From positions 1-50,047 of the forward strand of contig JAFGGC010000033.1 of NCBI GenBank assembly GCA_016930715.1: a DNA stretch of 50,047 nt, read 5' to 3'. Under the pieces are notes generated by a model. That model worked only from the letters and a program-made list of their open reading frames with translations, searched no databases and was not told where the DNA came from. This document shows positions 7,814-15,897 of the stretch, in pieces. The position numbers were made by a program, and so were the translations under genes. Position 1 is the stretch's first letter, and each line of letters opens with the position of its first letter. This DNA comes from Endomicrobiales bacterium (lineage in GTDB: Bacteria > Elusimicrobiota > Endomicrobiia > Endomicrobiales > JAFGGC01).

Positions 7814-9390
7814 ACTATGCTTTCGTATTTACAGGCTATCTTGTCCATAATGTCTTTAACGCAGGAATCCTTCTTGATGAACGCCCTGCGCGTCATGTTA
7901 TAGAGCCTTTTTTCATCGCGATACCTGTAGTATTTTCCCATGTACATGCTTTTCTTTTCCTTTATCCAATCAACAGACCCCTTTTCATGCAGGCCGTTCC
8001 TTTCTATGACCTCCATAAGACGCTCGTATCTCTTGTATCGCACATCGAAATTGTTCTTCCCCCGGTTAGACACCCAGAACAGCCCGTGCGGCTCGCCTGT
8101 AATGCCGTAATCCTCCGGCCTTGACGCCAAATCCGTTCCTTCTATGATTACGCAGCTTGTCTGGCTTACCACGACCTTGTCGACGCATCCCTTTATTGAA
8201 TTTATAAAGTCCACGGTTCGTTCGAAATCCTTTTCCGTCTCGGTGGGAATGCCGGCCATAATGTTTATTACGCACTTTATACCGGCCCTGCGCGTGTCCA
8301 TTATCAGTCGAACTGCCTCCGGCACGGTAAATCTTTTATTCATTTTGTTCAATACTTTTTGCGAGCCGGATTCTATGCCGTAATTGAGCAGTGTGCAGCC
8401 CGCCGATCTCATTTTAGCGAGAATCGCATATGTCATTTCAGGCCTTACCAGGGCCATGCCGCCCCAATAAATATTCCCAGCTATATCCCTGCCCTTGTTG
8501 CGGTGACGGGCTTCCAGGCCATCCATCCTCCTTCCGATCATCAGATCGCAGAATGATTCAAGCGCCGTCATATTGCCGTTGATGAGACTGTCTGTGAAAT
8601 GGAACTGCTTTATGCCGTGCTTTGCGTGCAGGACGACCATTTCCTCGAATACCTTTTCCGGATCTCTCACCCTGTAGCGCCTGCTTAACAGATGGTCATT
8701 ACAGTAAGCGCACCTGCCGATGCACCCTCTGCTCCCCTGCACTGACAGTTCCGAGTACCGCGAATTTTTGTACAATCCCATGATACCCGTATAATCCGGT
8801 ATCGGCAGATGATCCAGATTCTCGGGCGCGGGCGGTTCTCCGGTAAACAGTACATTCCCCGATTTTTTGTAATAGACGCCCCTGCAATCATCCATGTTTG
8901 ACTTATTCTCCAATTTTTCCATCAGAACGGGCAGGCTTATATCTGCCTCCCCCGGAAGAACAAAGTCAACGAATTCGTTCTTGGCTATTTCTCTTCCCCT
9001 TAAAGTGCTTTCCGGCCCGCCGACAACAACCCTTACGCCGGGCCTTTTTTCTTTTATTCTTTTTGCCATTTCAATGCTGAAATTTATGTTGCTCATGAAT
9101 ACGCTGAAACCTACAATGTCAGGCCTTCCCGAGAGTATCCTGTTCGTGATGCTTTCCATATCCGCTTCAAACACCCTGGCAATCTTCTCTATCACATCCC
9201 GCCCGTGAAGCGGATTATCGCCTTTCCACATGCGGCCGTATTCGCCGGCGTATTTGTCGAATAATTCTTTATTAACGTCGTATTTGATGACGCTGTGCCC
9301 CTGTTCTTTCAATAACGAAGACAGAAGCGGAACCGCCAACGACGGGTATTCGTGGTCCCAAAACGGGCAAATGACAAGCGCGGCTCTCAT
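7810..9390 (-). CDS. B12-binding-domain radical SAM protein
   Basis: 526 residues. The N-terminus RAALVICPFWDHEYPSLAVP, then LLKEQGHSVIKYDVN, is the Rossmann-like B12-binding domain of class B radical SAM enzymes (roughly residues 1-160, including VVVGGPEST and FVLPGEADISLP). The cluster motif is Cys223-x3-Cys227-x2-Cys230 (CIGRCAYCND), followed by IKQFHFTDSLINGN and LNYGIESGSQKVLNKMNKRF. Class B enzymes often methylate unactivated carbons, but the fold also serves ring contraction and other chemistry. It is one of four paralogs in this operon, the most divergent around the cysteine motif (IGR rather than INR). It is two bases downstream of the next paralog and overlaps the PqqD gene. Confidence 0.9.
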   Translation of the reverse strand: MRAALVICPFWDHEYPSLAVPLLSSLLKEQGHSVIKYDVNKELFDKYAGEYGRMWKGDNPLHGRDVIEKIARVFEADMESITNRILSGRPDIVGFSVFMSNINFSIEMAKRIKEKRPGVRVVVGGPESTLRGREIAKNEFVDFVLPGEADISLPVLMEKLENKSNMDDCRGVYYKKSGNVLFTGEPPAPENLDHLPIPDYTGIMGLYKNSRYSELSVQGSRGCIGRCAYCNDHLLSRRYRVRDPEKVFEEMVVLHAKHGIKQFHFTDSLINGNMTALESFCDLMIGRRMDGLEARHRNKGRDIAGNIYWGGMALVRPEMTYAILAKMRSAGCTLLNYGIESGSQKVLNKMNKRFTVPEAVRLIMDTRRAGIKCVINIMAGIPTETEKDFERTVDFINSIKGCVDKVVVSQTSCVIIEGTDLASRPEDYGITGEPHGLFWVSNRGKNNFDVRYKRYERLMEVIERNGLHEKGSVDWIKEKKSMYMGKYYRYRDEKRLYNMTRRAFIKKDSCVKDIMDKIACKYESIV

Positions 9391-9391
9391 G

Positions 9392-10984
9392 TTATTGTTT
9401 TCTCCCCAGCAAGTCCTGCGCGCTGCAGGAAAGAAGGTTCAGAACGCTGCGAATGGGGTTATTGTCGTTCGCAAACCTCTTTAAGGCTTCGTTCATTTTC
9501 GAGCTGTCATTCTTGTACTGGTAGTAGCGGCTTAACAGTATCATCATTTTATCGTTCATCCAGCCGTCGGATTCTGACTCGATTATCCCGTACTGCCTGA
9601 GCACCTTCGACAGCTCGCGGTACCTCCTCATTCTTTCCTCGTAATCATTCTCTCCGTTGTTCGAGACCCAATACAGGTAATGCGGATCCTTTTTGACTCC
9701 GTATCTCTCGGGGAAATTTTTTAGCGCCGTGTTATCCGCGATACTGCAAAAAGACTGGCTGACGCTGACGCGGTAGATGCTGCGCCTGTTCTTTTTTAGG
9801 AAATCCAGAGTTTTACCGAAATCCTCTCTTGTCTCCGTGGGCAGGCCGGGCATAATATTGATCCAGCATTTGATGCCTGCTTTTTTGGTATCGCTCAGGA
9901 CCTTTTCCGCGTCATCCAGCGAATACTTCTTGTTCATCGCTTTCAGAACCCTTTGAGAACCGGACTCTATCCCGTACTCGAGCATGAAACACCCGGCCAT
10001 TTTCATCTTCTTCAGCAGTTCATAGGTCATCTCGGGCCTTATGACGGCCTGTGCGCTCCATATTATCGAACGATCCTCTTTCCCCGAACCGGACCGTCTC
10101 CCTTTTACGATATTGTCTATGGAACGTTCTATCATCACGTCGCACAATTCATCGAGCACCTTGATATCGGCGTTTATCAGGCTGTCGTGAAAAATAAACT
10201 GATTAGCCCCGTAACGCTCGTAACCGTCCATGATTTCAGCATATATCTTTTTCGCGTTCTTTTGTCTGAATTTCGGCGAATAGAGCACGTCATTGCAGAA
10301 AGCGCACCTGTTTATGCAACCGCGGCTTCCCTGGATAGGCAGTATCCTCCTCTTCTTGAACTCGTACTTTTCCGCCATCCCTTCAAAGTCCGGGACGGGA
10401 AGCCCGTTCAGGTCCTCTCCGCAACCGCATCCGAGCACGAAATCCCCTTCGCCTGACGTCCCGCTGCCATAGATCTTCTTGCCCGTCACCGCTCTTCCGT
10501 TCCCGATATACTCCACCAGCTTCCTGAGCGCTGTTTCTCCCTCCCCCACAACTACGTGATCGATATCGTCGTTATGTGACAACTGTCCGGCCCAAAAAAG
10601 CATTTCCGGGCCGCCGAACACGGTTTTTACTCCCGGGTCAACGCGCTTTACTCTTCTTGCAAGTTCAATACTGAACACCCTGCTGCTTGAATACACGCTG
10701 AATCCCGCCACCCGCGCGCCGGAATCAACTATTTCGCGGGCGTACTTGTCCATCAACGATCCATTTTCAGGAAACAGCCTATTTAGCACGTTTTCATCCA
10801 CCAGCGGATTATCGATCTTCCACATGCAGCGGTATTTTTGATCGATATCGTCGTAATACCGCTTGTTCAGGTCGTACTTCTTTACTTCGTGCCCGTGTTT
10901 TTTCAACACCGCCGACAGCAAGGCTATCGACAGAGGCGGATATCTGTAGTCCCAAAAAGGACATATCACGAGCGCGATTTTCAT
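9392..10984 (-). CDS. B12-binding-domain radical SAM protein
   Basis: 530 residues, nearly collinear with the preceding and following paralogs. B12-type domain: MKIALVICPFWDYRYPPLSI, GHEVKKYDLNK, TVFGGPEML. Cluster cysteines 223, 227 and 230 lie in SRGCINRCAFCND. Shared paralog blocks include FIFHDSLINADIKVLDELCD and MLEYGIESGSQRVLKAMNK, then CWINIMPGLPTETREDFGKT. It is closest to the 11002-12576 protein (same LPIQGSRGCINRCAFCND block and the same SPKFRQ element), which points to a tandem duplication. An additional Cys pair, GCGCGE near residue 186, is not in that paralog. Likely methyltransferase-like or other radical chemistry on a peptide or lipid; the substrate is not known. Confidence 0.9.
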   Translation of the reverse strand: MKIALVICPFWDYRYPPLSIALLSAVLKKHGHEVKKYDLNKRYYDDIDQKYRCMWKIDNPLVDENVLNRLFPENGSLMDKYAREIVDSGARVAGFSVYSSSRVFSIELARRVKRVDPGVKTVFGGPEMLFWAGQLSHNDDIDHVVVGEGETALRKLVEYIGNGRAVTGKKIYGSGTSGEGDFVLGCGCGEDLNGLPVPDFEGMAEKYEFKKRRILPIQGSRGCINRCAFCNDVLYSPKFRQKNAKKIYAEIMDGYERYGANQFIFHDSLINADIKVLDELCDVMIERSIDNIVKGRRSGSGKEDRSIIWSAQAVIRPEMTYELLKKMKMAGCFMLEYGIESGSQRVLKAMNKKYSLDDAEKVLSDTKKAGIKCWINIMPGLPTETREDFGKTLDFLKKNRRSIYRVSVSQSFCSIADNTALKNFPERYGVKKDPHYLYWVSNNGENDYEERMRRYRELSKVLRQYGIIESESDGWMNDKMMILLSRYYQYKNDSSKMNEALKRFANDNNPIRSVLNLLSCSAQDLLGRKQ

Positions 10985-11001
10985 ATGCCGTCAACCTTTG
11001 A

Positions 11002-12576
11002 TCAAACGATTTCTCTGGCTTCGAAAGACAGCTCGTCCAGGATATTCAGTATCCTTGACCTGTCATTTTTGAATGCTCTTAACGCTTTCTGCGACCTGTT
11101 CTTCTGATTCTTGTACTTGTAAAAACTTCCTATCAAAAGCCATTTTTTCTTTTTCATCCACTCCTGGAGCCCGCTTTCGCCGATGCGGTATTTTGCCACG
11201 ATGCCGGAAAGCCTGAAATACCGCCTCATTCGTTCCAAATAATTGTTCTCGCCGCCGTTTGATTCCCAGTAAATAAAGTGCGGGTCATTTTCAAGCCCGT
11301 AGCGCCCGGGATTCTTCCTGAAAAGCGTATTTTCGCCGATACCGCAGAAAATCTGGCTTATGCTCGTGCGGTAAATATTCCGCCTGTTCCTTCTGATGAA
11401 GTTCACTGTCTTGTTGAAATCGTCTTTTGTTTCCGTAGGCAGTCCGGGCATTATGTTTATCCAGCATTTTATCCCGGCTTTATTTGTACTTTCCAGCACC
11501 TTCTCGGCCACGCCTAGGTCGTAATTCTTGTTTATCCTTTTCAGCAATTCCTGCGAACCCGATTCTATTCCGTACTCAAGCATGAAGCATCCAGCAAGTT
11601 TCATCTTTCTAAGCAAATCATACGTCATCTCCGGTCTTATGACGGCCTGTGCGGCCCACGCGATACTCTCGTCCCTTTTCCCGCCGAACCCGCCCGCCGC
11701 GATCCTTTGTATCCTGTGGCTTATGAGCAAGTCGCACAACTCATCCAATACTTTTATATCCGCATTTATCAGATTATCATGGAACGTGAACTGTCTTGCG
11801 CCGTAAACTTCGGAACCGTTGACAATCTCATTGAATATGTGCTTCGCGCTCCTTTGCCTGAACTTCGGCGAATAGAGCGCATCATTGCAGAAAGCGCACC
11901 TGTTTATGCAGCCGCGGCTTCCCTGTATCGGAAGGATTTTTATCCCGCTCGAACGGTACAGGTCGGTCAGGCCGTCATAGTCGGGATGAGGAAGCTTGTT
12001 CATATCGTCTATATGGGCGCACCCGCTTTTGTCCGGGTCGCGCTTCATCCCTCTAAACAGCACGGCTTTCATCTTTTCGGGTTTTTCTCCCGATTTAATG
12101 CACTCCAGGAGCTCCGGAAGCACCGCCTCCCCTTCGCCTAGGCACACGTAATCCACGAATTGGTTTTCCATTAACTGCTTTCCGTACAGAACGGCTTCCG
12201 GTCCGCCGAAGATAGTTCTAATACCCTTTTTCTTCGATTTCACAAGCCTGGCCAGCTCAAGGCTGAAGGCCTTGTTGCTCAGATAAGTGCTGAAACCGAC
12301 CGCCTCCGTTCCGTTGCCGACTATTTCATCGATCAGGCCGTTTATAAGAACGCTGTTTTGGCCGATATACTTTTTGATCAGGTTGCTGTTGATGAGCGGG
12401 TTCTCGATATGCCAGATCAGCCGGTATTTAGCTTTGACCTTGTCCCTTATTATCTTATTCAAATCTAACTTCACGACGTCGTGCCCTTTTTGTTTCAGAA
12501 CCGCGGACAACAACGCCAAAGGCAGCGGGGGATATCTGCAATCCATAAACGGTGCTAATACTAATGCGATTTTCAT
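11002..12576 (-). CDS. B12-binding-domain radical SAM protein
   Basis: About 524 residues from the ATG at 12576, chosen because all paralogs begin MKIALV or similar and because AAGG lies just upstream; an in-frame GTG at 12600 is also open. B12-type domain: KIALVLAPFMDCRYPPLPL, GHDVVKLDLNK, TIFGGPEAVL, VCLGEGEAVLPELL. The radical SAM motif is SRGCINRCAFCNDALYSPKF with Cys223, Cys227 and Cys230, the same positions as in the 9392-10984 protein. The C-terminal region GLPTETKDDFNKTVNFIRRN and ISQIFCGIGENTLF is conserved among the paralogs. Its separate retention beside a close copy suggests divided specificity, for example different positions on one substrate. Confidence 0.9.
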   Translation of the reverse strand: MKIALVLAPFMDCRYPPLPLALLSAVLKQKGHDVVKLDLNKIIRDKVKAKYRLIWHIENPLINSNLIKKYIGQNSVLINGLIDEIVGNGTEAVGFSTYLSNKAFSLELARLVKSKKKGIRTIFGGPEAVLYGKQLMENQFVDYVCLGEGEAVLPELLECIKSGEKPEKMKAVLFRGMKRDPDKSGCAHIDDMNKLPHPDYDGLTDLYRSSGIKILPIQGSRGCINRCAFCNDALYSPKFRQRSAKHIFNEIVNGSEVYGARQFTFHDNLINADIKVLDELCDLLISHRIQRIAAGGFGGKRDESIAWAAQAVIRPEMTYDLLRKMKLAGCFMLEYGIESGSQELLKRINKNYDLGVAEKVLESTNKAGIKCWINIMPGLPTETKDDFNKTVNFIRRNRRNIYRTSISQIFCGIGENTLFRKNPGRYGLENDPHFIYWESNGGENNYLERMRRYFRLSGIVAKYRIGESGLQEWMKKKKWLLIGSFYKYKNQKNRSQKALRAFKNDRSRILNILDELSFEAREIV

Positions 12577-12610
12577 TTTACCTTGCCTGCGCGTTACCAA
12601 CCGCGTTTGC

Positions 12611-13966
12611 TCACCTGCAAATCGTGCAATTTGACCCGTGTACGACGTATTCGTACATCCGCTTGCCCCATTTTTTCTCGAACAAACCTTTGTTCTGCAT
12701 GTTGAGTTTCAGATATCCGCCCTTGTCAAAAGTCGCGGACCCGTGGTGATGAACGTAGACATCGCCCGCGCAGAAAATCCGATACCCTTTTCTCCTGGCC
12801 CTCACACAGTAGTCGTAATCCTCGTAAGTGCCGGTCTTGAAGCGCTCATCGAACAAACCGACATCTTTTATTACTTCCCGCTTTATGAGAATACAGAACC
12901 CCGTGAGCCAGAATACTTCGGCGTACTCGCCCCAGAACATCATGTTGAACGCCTGGGCCCATTTGCTTAAGGAACCGGCATCCGAATAAGCCGCCCCCCC
13001 GATCCTTTGATAGCCGAAAGTATTGTTCGTCTTCGGTCCGGCCAGGCCGATTGAACGGCATGAATCCACGCACTTTCGGAGCCCTCCCAGCCACGCCGGC
13101 GTGACAAGCACGTCATTGTTCAGCACCGCGACGTAATCGCCGCGGGACCTCCTTATCCCCATGTTCACGGCTTTCGCGAAACCTTCGTTCTTTTCGTTCC
13201 TGATCACGGTCGTTCCCTCAAGCTTCGAAAGGTATTCCCGTGTTCCGTCCGTGGAGCCGTTGTCCACCGTTATCAACTCATAAGGCCCGTCGGTATACTG
13301 GCGTACGTTCCCGATGCATTTCCTTGTGAATTCAAGCTTGTTATGGCACGGTATTATTATGCTGGTCAACCCGTTTTTCTTCCTTGGTTCCGCGATTTCG
13401 CCGACGCTTTTTTTACTCGCGAGCTCCTTGAATTCCCCGTAAGACAGGACGGTCGTACTCTCAAGCTCCCTCTTCAGATTTTTCGCGTTGATGTTCCCGT
13501 TTATTATCAAAGCGTCGGCAAATGAACAGTCAACCAGGCTCTTTGCCCTGAAAGCATCAAGAAACGCCACGTACGGCCCGTGCGGCGCCCTTGTGTCCCG
13601 GGCCCCGAAGGGAAGATCCTCCGCGAACAGCACGAATTTCGCGTTTGGCAGCATCGTCCTGACGACTTTTGCCATCTTGTTTATCGACGAATACTCCTGC
13701 GGCATCAGTACTACCGCTTCTATGCGGCTCCCGCCTTTTTTTACATATTCCTCGAACCTTCTTCCGTCGGCTGCGTCTTCTATGAAATTAACTCCCATTT
13801 CTTTCAGCGTTTCCCTGTATGCCCCGATCTTCAAATAGGACATTTCGGGAGCCAGAAACGTGACTCTGTACTTGCGGGCCAGATACCGCATAAACTCAAA
13901 AAAACCCTTTGGCGGCACCAGGCCCGTGACTACTATTTCTTTTCGTTTCGCAGACCGTTTCTTCAT
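12611..13966 (-). CDS. GT2-family glycosyltransferase with an N-terminal extension
   Basis: 451 residues. The GT-A catalytic domain starts near residue 205: LTSIIIPCHNKLEFTRKCIG, ITVDNGSTDGTREYLSKLEG, YVAVLNNDVLVTPAWLGGL, then FWLTGFCILIKREVIKDVGL and YEDYDYCVRARRKGY. It parallels the 6263-7540 enzyme over this part. The first 200 residues (EIVVTGLVPPKGFFEFMRYL, FVLFAEDLPFGARDTRAPHG, ADALIINGNINAKNLK) look like a degenerate GT4-type N-domain. It closes with three cysteines and histidines (VVHGSNCTICR), which is unusual for this family and could bind metal. It lies four bases from the upstream radical SAM gene and about 35 from the downstream one. Confidence 0.85.
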   Translation of the reverse strand: MKKRSAKRKEIVVTGLVPPKGFFEFMRYLARKYRVTFLAPEMSYLKIGAYRETLKEMGVNFIEDAADGRRFEEYVKKGGSRIEAVVLMPQEYSSINKMAKVVRTMLPNAKFVLFAEDLPFGARDTRAPHGPYVAFLDAFRAKSLVDCSFADALIINGNINAKNLKRELESTTVLSYGEFKELASKKSVGEIAEPRKKNGLTSIIIPCHNKLEFTRKCIGNVRQYTDGPYELITVDNGSTDGTREYLSKLEGTTVIRNEKNEGFAKAVNMGIRRSRGDYVAVLNNDVLVTPAWLGGLRKCVDSCRSIGLAGPKTNNTFGYQRIGGAAYSDAGSLSKWAQAFNMMFWGEYAEVFWLTGFCILIKREVIKDVGLFDERFKTGTYEDYDYCVRARRKGYRIFCAGDVYVHHHGSATFDKGGYLKLNMQNKGLFEKKWGKRMYEYVVHGSNCTICR

Positions 13967-13970
13967 AACA

Positions 13971-15446
13971 TTACGCGTTCAACAGGGTACCGACCCGAGC
14001 GTTCTCCTTGTAGGTGGCGTTAACGGATTTAATGCCCAGCTTCTTCGCGAGAGCGCAGAATGTCTCGTATTTCCTGAGCCTCGTTTCGTAAGTGTTCTTT
14101 CCATCTAATGACCTCCAATGGAGCGGGTCTGTTTTTTCTATGCCGTATCTCTCCGGGCAACAATCAAGACTCGAGCCTTCGGATATCAGGCAAAAACTGC
14201 TGCTGGCAAGAACGAAATCGACATAAGGCCTTACTTCCCTGAAATACCTGAGCGTGTCGTTGAAATCACGTTCGGTCTCGGTAGGCAGCCCGAACATGAA
14301 ATTTATCTGGCATTTTATACCCGCCTCGTGAGTGTCCGCTATGACCTTCTTCGCGGTCTTCAAATCGCAGTTCTTTGAGATCCTGCCAAGCAGCGCCTGT
14401 GATCCCGATTCTATCCCGTATATCAGGAACTCGCATCCGGCGGCCTTCATCTTTCTCAACATTGCAGGGGTCATCTCCGGCCTGATAACGGCCTGCCCGT
14501 GCCACGTAACCCCGGGCCGTTGAAGGGGCGCTCCACTTTTCCGCGACCGGCCGATAGCCCGTATTTTCTCGGCAATCATAAGGTCGCAAAATTCTTCGAG
14601 CATTTTCACGTCGCCGTTCATCATGCTTTCGTGCATCATGAACTGTTTTGCGTTGTACTTTCTGCGCGCGTTCATAATCTCGTTAAAAACGCGCGGGGCC
14701 CCCATGTGCCTGTACCCGGGGAAAAAACGGTATTCGTTGCAGAAAGCGCATCTGTTTAGGCATCCCCTGCTCGTGTGTATTGGTAAAACGACCTTTTCGC
14801 GTCCGTAGTGCTTCAGCATACCGGAAAAATCGGGAAAAGGCAGCTTATCTAGATCCGGCAGTTTTGTCCTGCTGCCCGAAAAGGTTATCCGCCCCGCTTT
14901 TTTGTAGTATATCCCTCTGCATCCGGCGGGGTCGCCCTTCCTGCCGAGTATTCCCAGCAGCTCCGGCAGCGAATCGTCGCCCTCGCCGACGACGACAAAG
15001 TCCGCGTTGCCTTCTTGCATTATGCTTTCCGCCTTGAACGAACACTCGGGCCCCCCGAAAATTATGATCCTGGACGGGTCCCGCATCTTTATCCTTCTCG
15101 CTATCTCCGTGCTGACAATCCTTGTGTGGCAATACAGCGAAAAAGCTATGATTTTTATACCGGAACGAATGATCGCATCGGCGTGTTTGGCGATGACCCC
15201 TTCTTTCTGCCTCACGAAACTCTCGAAATTCGGGTCATTGTGAAGCGGATTGCCGGGATCGCCCCACATCTTCCGCGATTCGGCATCAACTTCATCGTAG
15301 ATCATTTTATTAAGATCGAAAAACCTGCATTGATGCCCGTTTTTCTTTACAATAGCCGCGAGAAGGGCAATAGACAACGGAGGGTACTCTGTATACCAAA
15401 ATGGGGCAAAGACGAACGCTATTTTCATAGTTTTCGGATGATCCAT
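13971..15446 (-). CDS. B12-binding-domain radical SAM protein
   Basis: 491 residues, the shortest of the four paralogs; it lacks about 40 C-terminal residues that the others have. B12-type domain: MKIAFVFAPFWYTEYPPLSI, FFDLNKMIYDEVD, IIIFGGPECSFKAES. The cluster motif is SRGCLNRCAFCNEYRFFPGY with Cys229, Cys233 and Cys236. QFMMHESMMNGDVKMLEEFC and FLIYGIESGSQALLGRISK correspond to the paralog blocks. The start at 15446 has no clear ribosome site; family alignment favours the internal ATG at 15428 (MKIAFV). It is the first radical SAM gene after the short peptide and PqqD genes, so it is the best candidate for the primary peptide-modifying enzyme. That role is inference from position only. Confidence 0.88.
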   Translation of the reverse strand: MDHPKTMKIAFVFAPFWYTEYPPLSIALLAAIVKKNGHQCRFFDLNKMIYDEVDAESRKMWGDPGNPLHNDPNFESFVRQKEGVIAKHADAIIRSGIKIIAFSLYCHTRIVSTEIARRIKMRDPSRIIIFGGPECSFKAESIMQEGNADFVVVGEGDDSLPELLGILGRKGDPAGCRGIYYKKAGRITFSGSRTKLPDLDKLPFPDFSGMLKHYGREKVVLPIHTSRGCLNRCAFCNEYRFFPGYRHMGAPRVFNEIMNARRKYNAKQFMMHESMMNGDVKMLEEFCDLMIAEKIRAIGRSRKSGAPLQRPGVTWHGQAVIRPEMTPAMLRKMKAAGCEFLIYGIESGSQALLGRISKNCDLKTAKKVIADTHEAGIKCQINFMFGLPTETERDFNDTLRYFREVRPYVDFVLASSSFCLISEGSSLDCCPERYGIEKTDPLHWRSLDGKNTYETRLRKYETFCALAKKLGIKSVNATYKENARVGTLLNA

Positions 15447-15501
15447 TCAAGTTTTTTTTAGATTTTGCCGGTATGTATATCGGAACGGCTGTTGACAAAA
15501 A

Positions 15502-15768
15502 TCATCCAATATTAACCAGTTTTTCCTTTTTCAGTTCCCTTATGAAAGCCCCGAGGTCTTTCCTTACCCTGGAGGGGTCCACGTCGTATTCGGCTGAAAC
15601 AACTTCAATGATATCTTTTTGCGTTTTGCCTTCGTTAAGAAGCTCCCACATCCTCGTGCCGATATCATTTATGCTGTAGTAGGAGTTGTCGTCCATGCCC
15701 AGGATCACGGCTTCGTCGTCGACCTTGCGCCAAAAGGAGTTTATATTGTAACCGCTGTTTTTTTTCAT
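15502..15768 (-). CDS. PqqD family protein (RRE, peptide chaperone)
   Basis: 88 residues. The sequence VDDEAVILGMDDNSYYSIND followed by IGTRMWELLNEGKTQKDII is the standard PqqD beta-strand and winged-helix pattern, and it ends with VRKDLGAFIRELKKEKLVNI. It is more PqqD-like than the 7541-7813 protein. A very strong ribosome site (AAAGGAGG, eight bases before ATG) lies in the 18-base gap after the stop of the 32-residue peptide gene. Leader peptide, RRE protein and radical SAM enzyme in consecutive order is the usual arrangement of radical-SAM RiPP loci. The protein should bind the YxxPxL-like segment of the peptide. Confidence 0.92.
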   Translation of the reverse strand: MKKNSGYNINSFWRKVDDEAVILGMDDNSYYSINDIGTRMWELLNEGKTQKDIIEVVSAEYDVDPSRVRKDLGAFIRELKKEKLVNIG

Positions 15769-15786
15769 CCGGATGCCTCCTTTCCG

Positions 15787-15885
15787 TTAAATAAAAATCG
15801 CCGTGGCCCCTATCTTCTTGGGCAGCTGGTACTTTTTCAACACGGGCTTTTTGTAGACTTTTTTCTTGGCTTTCTTTTTTTCCAT
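15787..15885 (-). CDS. Short lysine-rich peptide, candidate RiPP precursor
   Basis: A 32-codon gene (99 bases with TAA), below the usual ORF size cut-off. The peptide starts MEKKKAKKKV, continues YKKPVLKKY and ends QLPKKIGATAIFI. The YxxPxL spacing is the leader motif that PqqD-like B1 proteins recognise in lasso peptide systems, and similar K-P-x-L-x-K-Y leaders are frequent in putative RiPP precursors. AGGGGA lies six bases before the ATG, which is at 15885 and 12 bases after the upstream stop; the PqqD gene begins 18 bases after its own stop. The tail is short: an IGA step before TAIFI could be a cleavage site. There is no lasso cyclase, no Cys for thioether links, and no acceptor Asp or Glu in the tail, so any modification would probably be methylation, epimerisation, C-C bond formation or glycosylation. 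Thr28 is the only hydroxyl besides Tyr11 and Tyr19. It could also be a small basic protein unrelated to RiPPs. Confidence 0.7.
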   Translation of the reverse strand: MEKKKAKKKVYKKPVLKKYQLPKKIGATAIFI

Positions 15886-15897
15886 TTTAGTCCCCTT

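Noticed and set aside
15787-15885. Lasso peptide precursor
   Set aside because: The leader motif is lasso-like, but there is no asparagine-synthetase-like cyclase or transglutaminase-like leader protease, and the tail has no acidic residue to close a ring.
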